From: Vandammella animalimorsus
GTDB taxonomy: Bacteria; Pseudomonadota; Gammaproteobacteria; Burkholderiales; Burkholderiaceae_C
Assembly (NCBI RefSeq): GCF_002285285.1
Contig: NZ_NSJF01000003.1
Location: 248,001-312,000 of the forward strand
Reading direction: 5' to 3'
DNA: 64,000 nucleotides
The translations under genes and the position numbers were made by a program. Shown piece after piece: positions 9,291 to 16,554 of this stretch (its first letter is position 1; every line of letters starts with the position of its first letter). Under the pieces are notes generated by a model. That model was given only the letters and a program-made list of their open reading frames with translations. It was not told the DNA's origin and searched no databases.

Positions 9291-9854
9291 TCAACCAGGG
9301 GCGCCACCAGGCGCGTGGCTGGCTGGCTGCGGGCAAATGCCCAGCGGGCGCAGATGGCGCTCGATGGCTTGCAGAGTGCCGCGCATGCCCAGGCCTTCAA
9401 CATGCACGGTGCAATCGGCCGTGTCTTGATAAAGCTGCTGGCGCTGGGCGTGCAGCTCGCGCAGCCGCTGCAGCGGGTCGGCCACCTGCAACAGCGGGCG
9501 CGTGCGGTCCTGGCGCACGCGCTGCAGCAGCATCTCTGGCGGCGCGCTGAGGTAAATGGCGTGGCTGTGCTGGCGCAGCGCGGCGCGGTTCTCGGGCCGC
9601 AGCACGATGCCGCCGCCGGTGGAGATGACCAGTGGTTCGCTGCCCTGCAATTGCTCGGCCAATACGCGGCTTTCAACATCGCGGAAAGCTGCCTCGCCCA
9701 TGCGCTCGAAGTATTCGGCGATGCGGCAGCCGATGTGCTGCTCGATGACGTGATCCAGATCGACGAAGGGCCGCCCGTAGTGGCGCGCCAGCTTGCGCCC
9801 GATGGTGGTCTTGCCGATGGCCGGCATGCCAATCAGCGCAATGTGCAATGCCAT
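9291..9854 (-). CDS. aroK: Shikimate kinase
   Basis: 187-residue P-loop kinase that phosphorylates shikimate. Visible motifs: the Walker A GMPAIGKTTIGRKLA, the substrate-binding Asp motif PFVDLDHVIEQ, ISTGGGIVLRPENR (the shikimate-binding GGG loop) and the lid motif RTRPLL. The start at 9854 gives MALHIALIGMPAIGKTT, as in homologues; a frame extension further upstream is Ala/Gly/Arg-rich and is not supported. It probably forms an operon with aroB. The upstream U32 gene ends 17 bases before it, so all three may be cotranscribed. Confidence 0.95.
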   Translation of the reverse strand: MALHIALIGMPAIGKTTIGRKLARHYGRPFVDLDHVIEQHIGCRIAEYFERMGEAAFRDVESRVLAEQLQGSEPLVISTGGGIVLRPENRAALRQHSHAIYLSAPPEMLLQRVRQDRTRPLLQVADPLQRLRELHAQRQQLYQDTADCTVHVEGLGMRGTLQAIERHLRPLGICPQPASHAPGGAPG

Positions 9855-9871
9855 GCCTGCGCCTTCCCTGT

Positions 9872-11278
9872 TCAGGCAGCGCCGCCGGCCTGCTGCGCCG
9901 CAGGCTGCAGCAGGCGCGCCACCAGCGCCCCCTGGGCCGGCCCTTCGAGCGGGAACCACACGCGCAGCGGGTTGCCAGCGGCCACGTCAATCGACGCGCC
10001 ATCGGCGTTTTGCATGGTTTCCAGCTTGATGAGGCGGTTGCCGCTGGGGTGGATGATTTCCAGCGTGTCGCCCACGGCGAAACGGTTTTTGGTTTCCACC
10101 TCCACCCAGCCATCGGCGCGCACGCCGCGCACTTCGCCCACGAACTGGCTGCGCTGGGCCACGGAGTGGCCGGTCTCGTAGTTCTGGTAGCTGTGCGCCG
10201 GGCGGCGCTCCAGCAGGCCGCCGGTGTAGCCCCGGTTGGCCAGGCCCTCCAGCTCGGTGATCAGCTCAGGGTTGAAGGGGCGGCCGGCCACGGCATCGTC
10301 GATGGCGCGGCGATACACCTGGGCTGTGCGCGCCACGTAGTACAGGCTTTTGGTGCGGCCCTCGATCTTGAGCGAATCGACGCCGATGCGCGTGAGGCGC
10401 TCGACGTGCTCGACGGCGCGCAAGTCCTTGCTGTTCATGATGTAGGTGCCATGCTCATCTTCCATGATGGGCATCAGCTCGCCGGGGCGGCCCACCTCCT
10501 CGATCAGATAGACCTGATCGGCCTTGGGGTGGCGAATGCCGTCGCCGCAAGCGGAAAAGGCCTTGTCGGCTTCTTCCTGCAGGCCCTGGAAGCTGAAGTC
10601 CCGGCCCAATTGGTCAATGGCCAGCGCCTCGCCCGTGTTCGGGTCGACGGCGGCGGCGTGGGTCTTGTAGTCCCAGCGGCAGGCATTGGTGCAGGTGCCC
10701 TGGTTGGGGTCGCGGTGATTGAAATAGCCCGAGAGCAGGCAGCGGCCCGAGTAGGCAATGCACAGCGCACCATGCACGAAGACCTCGATCTCCATGTCGG
10801 GGCAGTCCTGGCGGATTTGCTCGATCTCTTTGAGGCTCAATTCGCGCGAGAGGATGATGCGCGAGACGCCCACCTTCTGCCAGAACTTCACCGAAGTGGA
10901 ATTGGTGGTGTTGGCCTGCACCGAGAGGTGGATGGGCACGTGCGGCCACTTCTCGTGCACCAGCATGATCAGACCCGGATCGGCCATGATGAGCGCGTCG
11001 GGCTTGAGCGCGATAACCGGCTCGATGTCGCGCAGATACGTGCGCACCTTGTCGTTGTGCGCCAGCAAATTGCTGGTGACGAAGAACTTTTTGCCGCGCG
11101 CGTGGGCTTCCTCGATGCCTTGCTGGAGCTGCTCCAGGCGGAACTCGTTGTTGCGCGCGCGCAGGCTGTAGCGCGGCTGCCCGGCGTACACGGCATCGGC
11201 GCCAAAATCGTAGGCGGCGCGCATTTTTTCCAGCGAACCGGCCGGCAGCAGCAATTCAGGGCTGAATGTGGTGGTCAT
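9872..11278 (-). CDS. trhP: U32 family protein for tRNA uridine-34 hydroxylation
   Basis: 468-residue member of the peptidase U32 family, formerly YegQ. TrhP is needed for prephenate-dependent 5-hydroxyuridine formation at position 34 of tRNAs. The U32 signature is clear: EVFVHGALCIAYSGRCLLSG, followed by the cysteine-rich NQGTCTNACRWDY, which fits Fe-S ligation. The N-terminus MTTTFSPELLLPAGSLEKMR matches the family, so the ATG at 11278 is chosen over an upstream one at 11308. It is the first gene of the minus-strand group with aroK and aroB. Confidence 0.85.
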   Translation of the reverse strand: MTTTFSPELLLPAGSLEKMRAAYDFGADAVYAGQPRYSLRARNNEFRLEQLQQGIEEAHARGKKFFVTSNLLAHNDKVRTYLRDIEPVIALKPDALIMADPGLIMLVHEKWPHVPIHLSVQANTTNSTSVKFWQKVGVSRIILSRELSLKEIEQIRQDCPDMEIEVFVHGALCIAYSGRCLLSGYFNHRDPNQGTCTNACRWDYKTHAAAVDPNTGEALAIDQLGRDFSFQGLQEEADKAFSACGDGIRHPKADQVYLIEEVGRPGELMPIMEDEHGTYIMNSKDLRAVEHVERLTRIGVDSLKIEGRTKSLYYVARTAQVYRRAIDDAVAGRPFNPELITELEGLANRGYTGGLLERRPAHSYQNYETGHSVAQRSQFVGEVRGVRADGWVEVETKNRFAVGDTLEIIHPSGNRLIKLETMQNADGASIDVAAGNPLRVWFPLEGPAQGALVARLLQPAAQQAGGAA

Positions 11279-11448
11279 GGTGCATCCCATACAGGCAGGC
11301 AGCGGCACATGAGCGGTGAGAGATTCTCATGGGGAAGGCCGCAGCCAAGGCCGCGATTATCCCCGGCCAGGCCAGCGCCTGCCATGCACGCGCCAGCAGG
11401 GCAAACAAAAAATTGCACCAGTTTTCCAGCAACGGCCAAAAACACCCC

Positions 11449-11454
11449 TATAAT
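11449..11454 (+). promoter_or_regulatory. -10 box of the tRNA-Val promoter
   Basis: A perfect TATAAT lies 17 bases before the tRNA. It is followed by a GC-rich discriminator (CGCGGG), typical of stringently controlled stable-RNA promoters. No convincing -35 box is seen at the ideal distance. Confidence 0.65.
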
Positions 11455-11471
11455 CGCGGGCTTCGGCAAAC

Positions 11472-11548
11472 AGGCGCGTAGCTCAGTTGGTTAGAGCACC
11501 ACCTTGACATGGTGGGGGTCGTTGGTTCGAATCCAATCGCGCCTACCA
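11472..11548 (+). tRNA. tRNA-Val (anticodon GAC)
   Basis: 77-base tRNA. The acceptor arms are AGGCGCG and CGCGCCT. The D-loop region is TAGCTCAGTTGGTTAGAGC. The anticodon stem CCACC/GGTGG encloses loop TTGACAT, giving anticodon GAC. The T-loop is TTCGAAT. The genome encodes the CCA end. It is a single tRNA with its own promoter and terminator. Confidence 0.97.
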
Positions 11549-11596
11549 ATGCTGCAACAGCAGCATGGGCCAGGGCCATATGCAAGGCTGCGACGA

Positions 11597-11619
11597 CCTC
11601 CTGATCAGGAGGTTTTTTT
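11597..11619 (+). terminator. Intrinsic terminator of tRNA-Val
   Basis: A perfect 16-base palindrome CCTCCTGATCAGGAGG (11597-11612) is followed directly by seven T residues. Confidence 0.9.
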
Positions 11620-11680
11620 ACGCCTGCCGCATCCCCGCGCGCAAGCACAGGCTGCGCTGGCGCACCCTCAGGAGGCATGC

Positions 11681-12370
11681 ATGAAACAGCACATCGTCGT
11701 CTTCAGCGGCGCGGGCATCAGCGCCGAGAGCGGGCTGCGTACCTTCCGCGATTTCGACGGCTATTGGCACGAGTACCACATCGACGAAGTGGCCACCCCC
11801 GAAGGCTATGCCGCCAACCCCGCGCTGGTGCTGGAGTTTTACAACCTGCGCCGCCGCGAAGTGCGCGCCGCCCAGCCCAATGCCGCGCACCTGGCGCTGG
11901 CGCAACTGCAGCAGCACTACGAGGTCACGGTCATCACGCAGAACATCGACGACCTGCACGAGCGCGCGGGCTCGGCGCGCGTCATCCACGTACACGGCGA
12001 GATCACCAAAGGCCAGAGCAGCCGCGACAGCCAATTGATCGTGCCACTGAGCAAGCCCGACATCGCCTTGGGCGAGCTGGCGCCCGACGGCAGCCAGCTG
12101 CGCCCGCACGTGGTCTGGTTCGGCGAGGCCGTGCTGTACCTGGACGAGGCGCTGCAGGCCATGGCCAGCGCCGACAAGGTGCTGGTCGTAGGCACCTCGC
12201 TGTCGGTCTTCCCCGTCGCCGCGCTCGTGCAAGAGGCCCCGCCCCATGCCGAGAAAATCCTCATCGCGCTGGATGTGCAGCAGGTGCCGCCGCACTACCA
12301 GTTCCGCCCTGGCCGCGCCACCGAGCTGGTGCCGCCGTTGGTGCAGCACTGGCTGCAGCAGGCCGCTTGA
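11681..12370 (+). CDS. SIR2-family NAD-dependent deacylase lacking zinc cysteines
   Basis: 229-residue sirtuin. It has the NAD motifs GAGISAESGLRTFRD (residues 10-24) and TQNIDDLHERAG, the catalytic His in VHVHGE (His105), and GTSLSVFPVAAL for NAD binding. Canonical CobB sirtuins carry four zinc-binding cysteines after the catalytic His. Here that segment reads GEITKGQSSRDSQLI and the whole protein has no cysteine. Comparable zinc-free sirtuins occur, as I recall, in Bacteroidetes and some Proteobacteria; the activity of this branch is less certain. A CAGGAGG ribosome-binding site at 11669-11675 fixes the start. It lies between the tRNA-Val terminator and the arabinose-type cluster. Confidence 0.85.
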   Translation: MKQHIVVFSGAGISAESGLRTFRDFDGYWHEYHIDEVATPEGYAANPALVLEFYNLRRREVRAAQPNAAHLALAQLQQHYEVTVITQNIDDLHERAGSARVIHVHGEITKGQSSRDSQLIVPLSKPDIALGELAPDGSQLRPHVVWFGEAVLYLDEALQAMASADKVLVVGTSLSVFPVAALVQEAPPHAEKILIALDVQQVPPHYQFRPGRATELVPPLVQHWLQQAA

Positions 12371-12422
12371 ACCAGACCTGACGCCAGGCCGCTATTCGCC
12401 CACCGAGGCCGCCATCAAACCC

Positions 12423-13874
12423 ATGCCAACCCCCACCTCACCCCCGCTGGTCGTCGATCTGGACGGCACGCTGATCCTGACCGACTCGTTGCAAGAGCTG
12501 GCCCTGGCGCAATGCAAGAACAGCCTGTGGCAGGCGCTGCGCATTCCCGCCTGGCTGCAGCAGGGCAAGGCCCGGCTCAAGCAGGCCCTGGCCGAGCGCA
12601 ACCCGCTGGATGCCGCCAGCCTGCCCTACCACCAGGAGCTGCTGCAATGGCTGCGCGCCGAGCAGGCCCAGGGCCGCACGCTGGTGCTGTGCACCGGGGC
12701 CGACCAGCGCGTGGCCCAGGCGGTGGCCGAACATCTGGGCCTGTTCAGCGCCGTCATCGCCAGCGATGGGCAGCACAACCTCACGGCCGCCCGCAAGGCC
12801 CAGGCCCTGGTGCAGCGCTACGGCGCGCAGGGTTTTGACTACGTGGGCAATTCGCGCGATGACCTGCCCGTCTGGCAGCAGGCGCGCCAGGCCATCGTCG
12901 CCAACGCGGCCCCTGCCGTGCAGCAGGCAGCGCAGCAGCAAGGCAATGTGGCGCGCAGCTTCCCCACGCCCGCGCGCGATGCGCGCAGCCTGCTGCGCAC
13001 GCTGCGCCCGCACCAATGGCTCAAGAACCTGCTGCTGTTCGTGCCCCTGCTGGCGGCGCAGCAGTTCGGCAACGGCGGCGCCTGGGGGCTGCTGCTGCTG
13101 GCCTTTTTGTCCTTCAGCCTGTGCGCCTCGGCGGTGTACATCGGCAATGATTTGCTCGACCTGCAAAGCGATCGCCAACACCCTCGCAAATGCCAGCGCC
13201 CCTTCGCCAGCGGCCGCATCCCCGTAGCCTGGGGCGTGGCGCTGGCGCCGCTGCTGCTGGCCGCCAGCCTGGGGCTGGGCTTGCTGGTCGGCCCGGCCTT
13301 TCTGGCCTGGCTGGCGGTGTACTTTGCGCTGACCTGTTGGTATTCGCTGAGCCTCAAGCGCCTGGTGCTGCTCGATTGCCTGACGCTGGCCGGGCTGTAC
13401 ACGCTGCGCATCGTCGCCGGCGCGGCGGCCGTGGGCCTGGTGCTGTCGCACTGGCTGTTCGGCGTCTCGGGCTTCATGTTCCTCTCGCTGTCCTTTCTGA
13501 AACGCTACACCGAGCTGCACATGCTGGCGCAGCGCGGCAGCGGCCAGGCCAGCGCCCACGGGCGCGGCTATCTAGCCCAGGATGCGCCGCTGGTGCAGGC
13601 GCTGGGCGTGGGTGCGGGCTACGCCGCCGCCGTGCTGTTGGCCCTGTACCTGGACAGCAATACCGCGCGCACGATGTACCGCCTGCCCGAGGCCATCTTC
13701 CTGGCCATTGCCGTGCTGGTCTATTGGATCAGCTGGCTGTGGCTGCAGGCGCACCGCGGCCAGATGCACGACGACCCGGTGTTCTTCGCCATCAAGGACC
13801 GCACCAGCCTGCTGTGCGGCCTGGCCTTTGCCGCCACGCTGGCGCTGGGCATGCTGGGCCTGCCATGGGCATGA
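12423..13874 (+). CDS. HAD phosphatase-UbiA prenyltransferase fusion, DPPR synthase-like
   Basis: 483-residue two-domain protein. Residues 1-200 are a HAD-type phosphatase with motif I VVDLDGTL (Asp12 and Asp14), TGAD as motif II and YVGNSRDDLPVW as motif IV. Residues 210-483 are a UbiA-fold polytopic membrane domain. Its catalytic motif GNDLLDLQSDRQHPRKCQRP (about 241-260) matches the NDxxDxxxDRxHPxKxxRP motif of mycobacterial decaprenyl-phosphate phosphoribosyltransferase rather than that of ubiquinone or heme enzymes. LLDCLTLAGLYTLRIVAGA is the second motif. I infer that it links phosphoribose from PRPP to a polyprenyl phosphate and that the HAD part removes the 5-phosphate. The stop overlaps the next start (ATGA), indicating translational coupling. 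Confidence 0.8.
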   Translation: MPTPTSPPLVVDLDGTLILTDSLQELALAQCKNSLWQALRIPAWLQQGKARLKQALAERNPLDAASLPYHQELLQWLRAEQAQGRTLVLCTGADQRVAQAVAEHLGLFSAVIASDGQHNLTAARKAQALVQRYGAQGFDYVGNSRDDLPVWQQARQAIVANAAPAVQQAAQQQGNVARSFPTPARDARSLLRTLRPHQWLKNLLLFVPLLAAQQFGNGGAWGLLLLAFLSFSLCASAVYIGNDLLDLQSDRQHPRKCQRPFASGRIPVAWGVALAPLLLAASLGLGLLVGPAFLAWLAVYFALTCWYSLSLKRLVLLDCLTLAGLYTLRIVAGAAAVGLVLSHWLFGVSGFMFLSLSFLKRYTELHMLAQRGSGQASAHGRGYLAQDAPLVQALGVGAGYAAAVLLALYLDSNTARTMYRLPEAIFLAIAVLVYWISWLWLQAHRGQMHDDPVFFAIKDRTSLLCGLAFAATLALGMLGLPWA

Positions 13875-15265
13875 ACGCCAGCCAGCGCCAGGCCACCACG
13901 CCGGCCACCGTGCCCGTCAGCGCCTGGGGGCGGCTGCAGGCGGCCGAGCACCAGCTGCTGGCGCCCGATGCACTGGCCCCAGAGCAGCCCTGGCCGCAGG
14001 CGGCGCAGGGCGCCAGCGTGCTGCCGCATGGCATGGGGCGCAGCTATGGCGACGTCTGCCTTAACCCCGGCGGGGCGCTGTGGCTGGGCCGCGCACTGGA
14101 TCAATGGCTGGAATTTGACGCCCAGCAAGGCCTGCTGCGCTGCCAGGCTGGGGTGCAGCTGGGCGAGATCCAGCGCCTGCTGGCGCCACGCGGCTGGATG
14201 CTGCCCGTCACCCCCGGCACGCAGTTCGTCACCGTCGGCGGGGCCATCGCCAACGATGTCCATGGCAAGAACCACCACGTCATGGGCAGCTTTGGCGAGC
14301 ACGTGCGTGCGCTGACGCTGCTGCGCAGCGATGGGCGTCGCATCGCCTGCGCCCCCGGCCAACACGAGGACTGGCTGCGCGCCACCATCGGCGGCCTGGG
14401 CCTGACCGGGCTGATCACCGAGGCCACGCTGCAACTGCGCCGCGTGGCCGGCCCCTGGCTGAAGGCGCAAAGCATCGCCTTCGAGCGCCTGGCTGATTTC
14501 TATCCGCTGGCCGAGCAGTCCGAAGCCGACTGGGAATACACCGTGGCCTGGATCGACTGCCTGCATCCTCAAGGGCGCGGCATCTTCATGCGCGCCAACC
14601 ACTGCCAGGCGCACGAGGCCACGCCCGCGCATGCACCGCGACAGCCCCAGCGCAGCATGCCCGTCACGCCGCCGCTGTCGCTGGTCAACCCGCTGAGCCT
14701 GCGCGCCTTCAACTGGGCCTACTACCACCTGCAGCGCCGCAGCGCGCAGGCCACTGCGGCGGGCCAGGCCGGTGGCGCCGTCAGCCATTACCGGCCATTT
14801 TTCTACCCGCTCGATGGGCTGGCGCACTGGAACCGCATGTACGGGCCACGGGGCTTTTACCAGTACCAATGCGTGATCCCGTTCGCGCCCGCGCCGGGCG
14901 CGGCCGGGCCGGTAGGGGCCGATGCCATTGCCGCGCTGCTGGAGCAGATTGCGCGCAGCGGCCAGGGCTCCTTCCTGGCCGTGCTCAAGACCTTCGGCCA
15001 GCGCCCGGCGCCCGGCATGCTCAGCTTCGTGCAACCGGGCATTACGCTGGCGCTGGACTTTCCCAACCGGGGCCAGGCCACGCTGCGGCTGTTCGAGGCG
15101 CTGGACGCCATCGTGCGCGCCGCCGGCGGGCGTCTTTACCCGGCCAAAGACGCGCGCATGCCCGCCGAACTCTTTCAGGCCAGCTACCCACAGCTGGCGC
15201 AGTTCCTGCCCTACCGCGACCCGGGCATCAGCTCGGCCATGTCGCGCCGCCTGCTGGGCTCATGA
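13871..15265 (+). CDS. DprE1-like FAD-dependent decaprenylphosphoryl-ribose oxidase
   Basis: About 464 residues, FAD-linked oxidase of the vanillyl-alcohol-oxidase/DprE1 group. FAD motifs are LPHGMGRSYGDVCLNPGG (near residue 51) and TPGTQFVTVGGAIANDVHGK. The C-terminal GGRLYPAKDARMPAELF contains Lys426, matching the catalytic Lys of Mycobacterium DprE1. In that pathway DprE1 oxidises polyprenyl-phosphoryl ribose at C2. The residue matching the benzothiazinone-target Cys387 (NVCVDFP) is Ala394 here (TLALDFP). The start at 13871 gives an ATGA overlap with the UbiA gene; an in-frame ATG at 13865 is an alternative. It is likely translated from one mRNA with its neighbours. Confidence 0.85.
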   Translation: MNASQRQATTPATVPVSAWGRLQAAEHQLLAPDALAPEQPWPQAAQGASVLPHGMGRSYGDVCLNPGGALWLGRALDQWLEFDAQQGLLRCQAGVQLGEIQRLLAPRGWMLPVTPGTQFVTVGGAIANDVHGKNHHVMGSFGEHVRALTLLRSDGRRIACAPGQHEDWLRATIGGLGLTGLITEATLQLRRVAGPWLKAQSIAFERLADFYPLAEQSEADWEYTVAWIDCLHPQGRGIFMRANHCQAHEATPAHAPRQPQRSMPVTPPLSLVNPLSLRAFNWAYYHLQRRSAQATAAGQAGGAVSHYRPFFYPLDGLAHWNRMYGPRGFYQYQCVIPFAPAPGAAGPVGADAIAALLEQIARSGQGSFLAVLKTFGQRPAPGMLSFVQPGITLALDFPNRGQATLRLFEALDAIVRAAGGRLYPAKDARMPAELFQASYPQLAQFLPYRDPGISSAMSRRLLGS

Positions 15266-15324
15266 GCCAGGCGGCCCGCAACCCCTGCAACGCCCGCATC
15301 CCCCTGCACCACCCACACCACACC

Positions 15325-16077
15325 ATGAGCACAAGCCAATACATCGTCGTCATCGGCGCCACCTCCCACATTGCCCAGCAATGCTGCCGCATCTGGGCCG
15401 AACAAGGCCCTTGTGAGTTCCTGCTGGTGGGCCGCGATGCGCAGCGCATCGAGCAAGTCGCAGCCGACCTGCGCGCGCGCGGCGCGGCCGTCAGCGCCCA
15501 GGTGCAAACGCTGGATTTCGACGACCCGGACGCCGCAGCAGCCCTGGCGCGCAGCGCGCAGGCCCGGCGCCGCGTGGACATCGCGCTCATCGCCCACGGC
15601 GCGCTGCCCGATCAGGCCCAATGCCAGAGCGAGCTGCGCGCCGCGCAGCAGGCGCTGCAGATCAACGGCCTGTCGCCAGCGCTGCTGGCCGAGGCCTTTG
15701 CCGGCCCCATGCAGCAGGCCAACCATGGCCGCATATGCATCATCGGCTCCGTGGCCGGGGATCGCGGGCGCAAGAGCAACTACGTTTATGGCGCGGCCAA
15801 GGGCCTGCTCGAACGCTACGCCCAGGGCCTGCAGCACCGCCTGGCCGGCACGGCCGTGCGCGTGACGCTGGCCAAGCCCGGCCCGACCGACACGCCGATG
15901 ACGGCCCACCTCAAGCAAGGCGGCGCGCGCCTGGCCAGCGCCCAGGCCGTGGCCCAGCGCATCGTGCGCGCCATCGAGGCTGGCCGCCCCGTGGTCTATG
16001 CCCCGGCCAAATGGGCGCTGATCATGCTGGTCATCCGCAACCTGCCGCGCTGGGTGTTTCACAAGCTCGATATTTGA
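15325..16077 (+). CDS. DprE2-like short-chain dehydrogenase
   Basis: 250-residue SDR enzyme with Rossmann motif VVIGATSHIAQQCC, the NAG-like motif AHGAL, catalytic Ser in IIGSVAGDRG and YxxxK as YGAAKG. The C-terminal segment WALIMLVIRNLPRWVFHKLDI is hydrophobic and matches the membrane-proximal tail of DprE2 proteins. It would reduce the 2-keto intermediate to polyprenyl-phosphoryl arabinose. The start at 15325 matches homologues; an in-frame ATG at 15262 overlaps the dprE1-like stop as ATGA and would add 21 His/Pro-rich residues, so the true start is open. The gtrA gene follows one base after the stop. Confidence 0.8.
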   Translation: MSTSQYIVVIGATSHIAQQCCRIWAEQGPCEFLLVGRDAQRIEQVAADLRARGAAVSAQVQTLDFDDPDAAAALARSAQARRRVDIALIAHGALPDQAQCQSELRAAQQALQINGLSPALLAEAFAGPMQQANHGRICIIGSVAGDRGRKSNYVYGAAKGLLERYAQGLQHRLAGTAVRVTLAKPGPTDTPMTAHLKQGGARLASAQAVAQRIVRAIEAGRPVVYAPAKWALIMLVIRNLPRWVFHKLDI

Positions 16078-16078
16078 A

Positions 16079-16534
16079 ATGCGCCTGACCCTGCTCTACA
16101 GCCTGTTTTGCGCCCTGGCCATTGCCGTCAACATCGGCACGCAGGAGGCCGTGGTGCGCCTGGGCCACTGGCTGCAGCAGCAGCTGGACATGGCCACGCC
16201 GCTGCCGGGCCTGATCCTGCTGTCCATCGCCGCGGGCACGGGCACTGGGCTGGTCGTCAAATACCTGCTGGACAAGCGCTACATCTTCCGCTTCCAGCCC
16301 AAGAGCGCCGCACACGATGGCAAGACCTTTGTGCGCTACACCCTGATGGGGCTGGCCACCACGCTGATCTTCTGGGGCTTCGAATACGGCTTCTGGCTGA
16401 TCTTCCAGAGCGCGACCATGCGCTACCTGGGCGGCGTCATCGGGCTGGTGCTGGGCTACATCAGCAAATACCATCTGGACAAGCAGTTCGTCTTCACCCC
16501 TGCTGCAGCGGGCTCGCAGGGCCGTTCGGCCTGA
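16079..16534 (+). CDS. GtrA-family polyprenyl-linked sugar flippase-like protein
   Basis: 151-residue membrane protein with four hydrophobic segments, typical of GtrA. GtrA proteins are thought to flip polyprenyl-phosphate sugars across the inner membrane. The characteristic motifs KYLLDKRYIF and GYISKYHLDKQFVF each appear after a membrane span. It is placed one base after the DprE2-like gene. In Mycobacterium a GtrA-like protein (Rv3789) sits next to dprE1-dprE2, which supports a shared role in exporting the lipid-linked pentose. Confidence 0.85.
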   Translation: MRLTLLYSLFCALAIAVNIGTQEAVVRLGHWLQQQLDMATPLPGLILLSIAAGTGTGLVVKYLLDKRYIFRFQPKSAAHDGKTFVRYTLMGLATTLIFWGFEYGFWLIFQSATMRYLGGVIGLVLGYISKYHLDKQFVFTPAAAGSQGRSA

Positions 16535-16554
16535 GACGCTGCCACCGCACTGCC

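Noticed and set aside
8076..11494. Two very long open frames on the plus strand (about 700 and 550 codons) opposite aroB, aroK and trhP
   Set aside because: They are antisense shadows caused by high GC. The minus-strand frames encode clear enzymes with intact motifs, whereas the plus-strand translations are His/Gln/Arg-rich with no domain.
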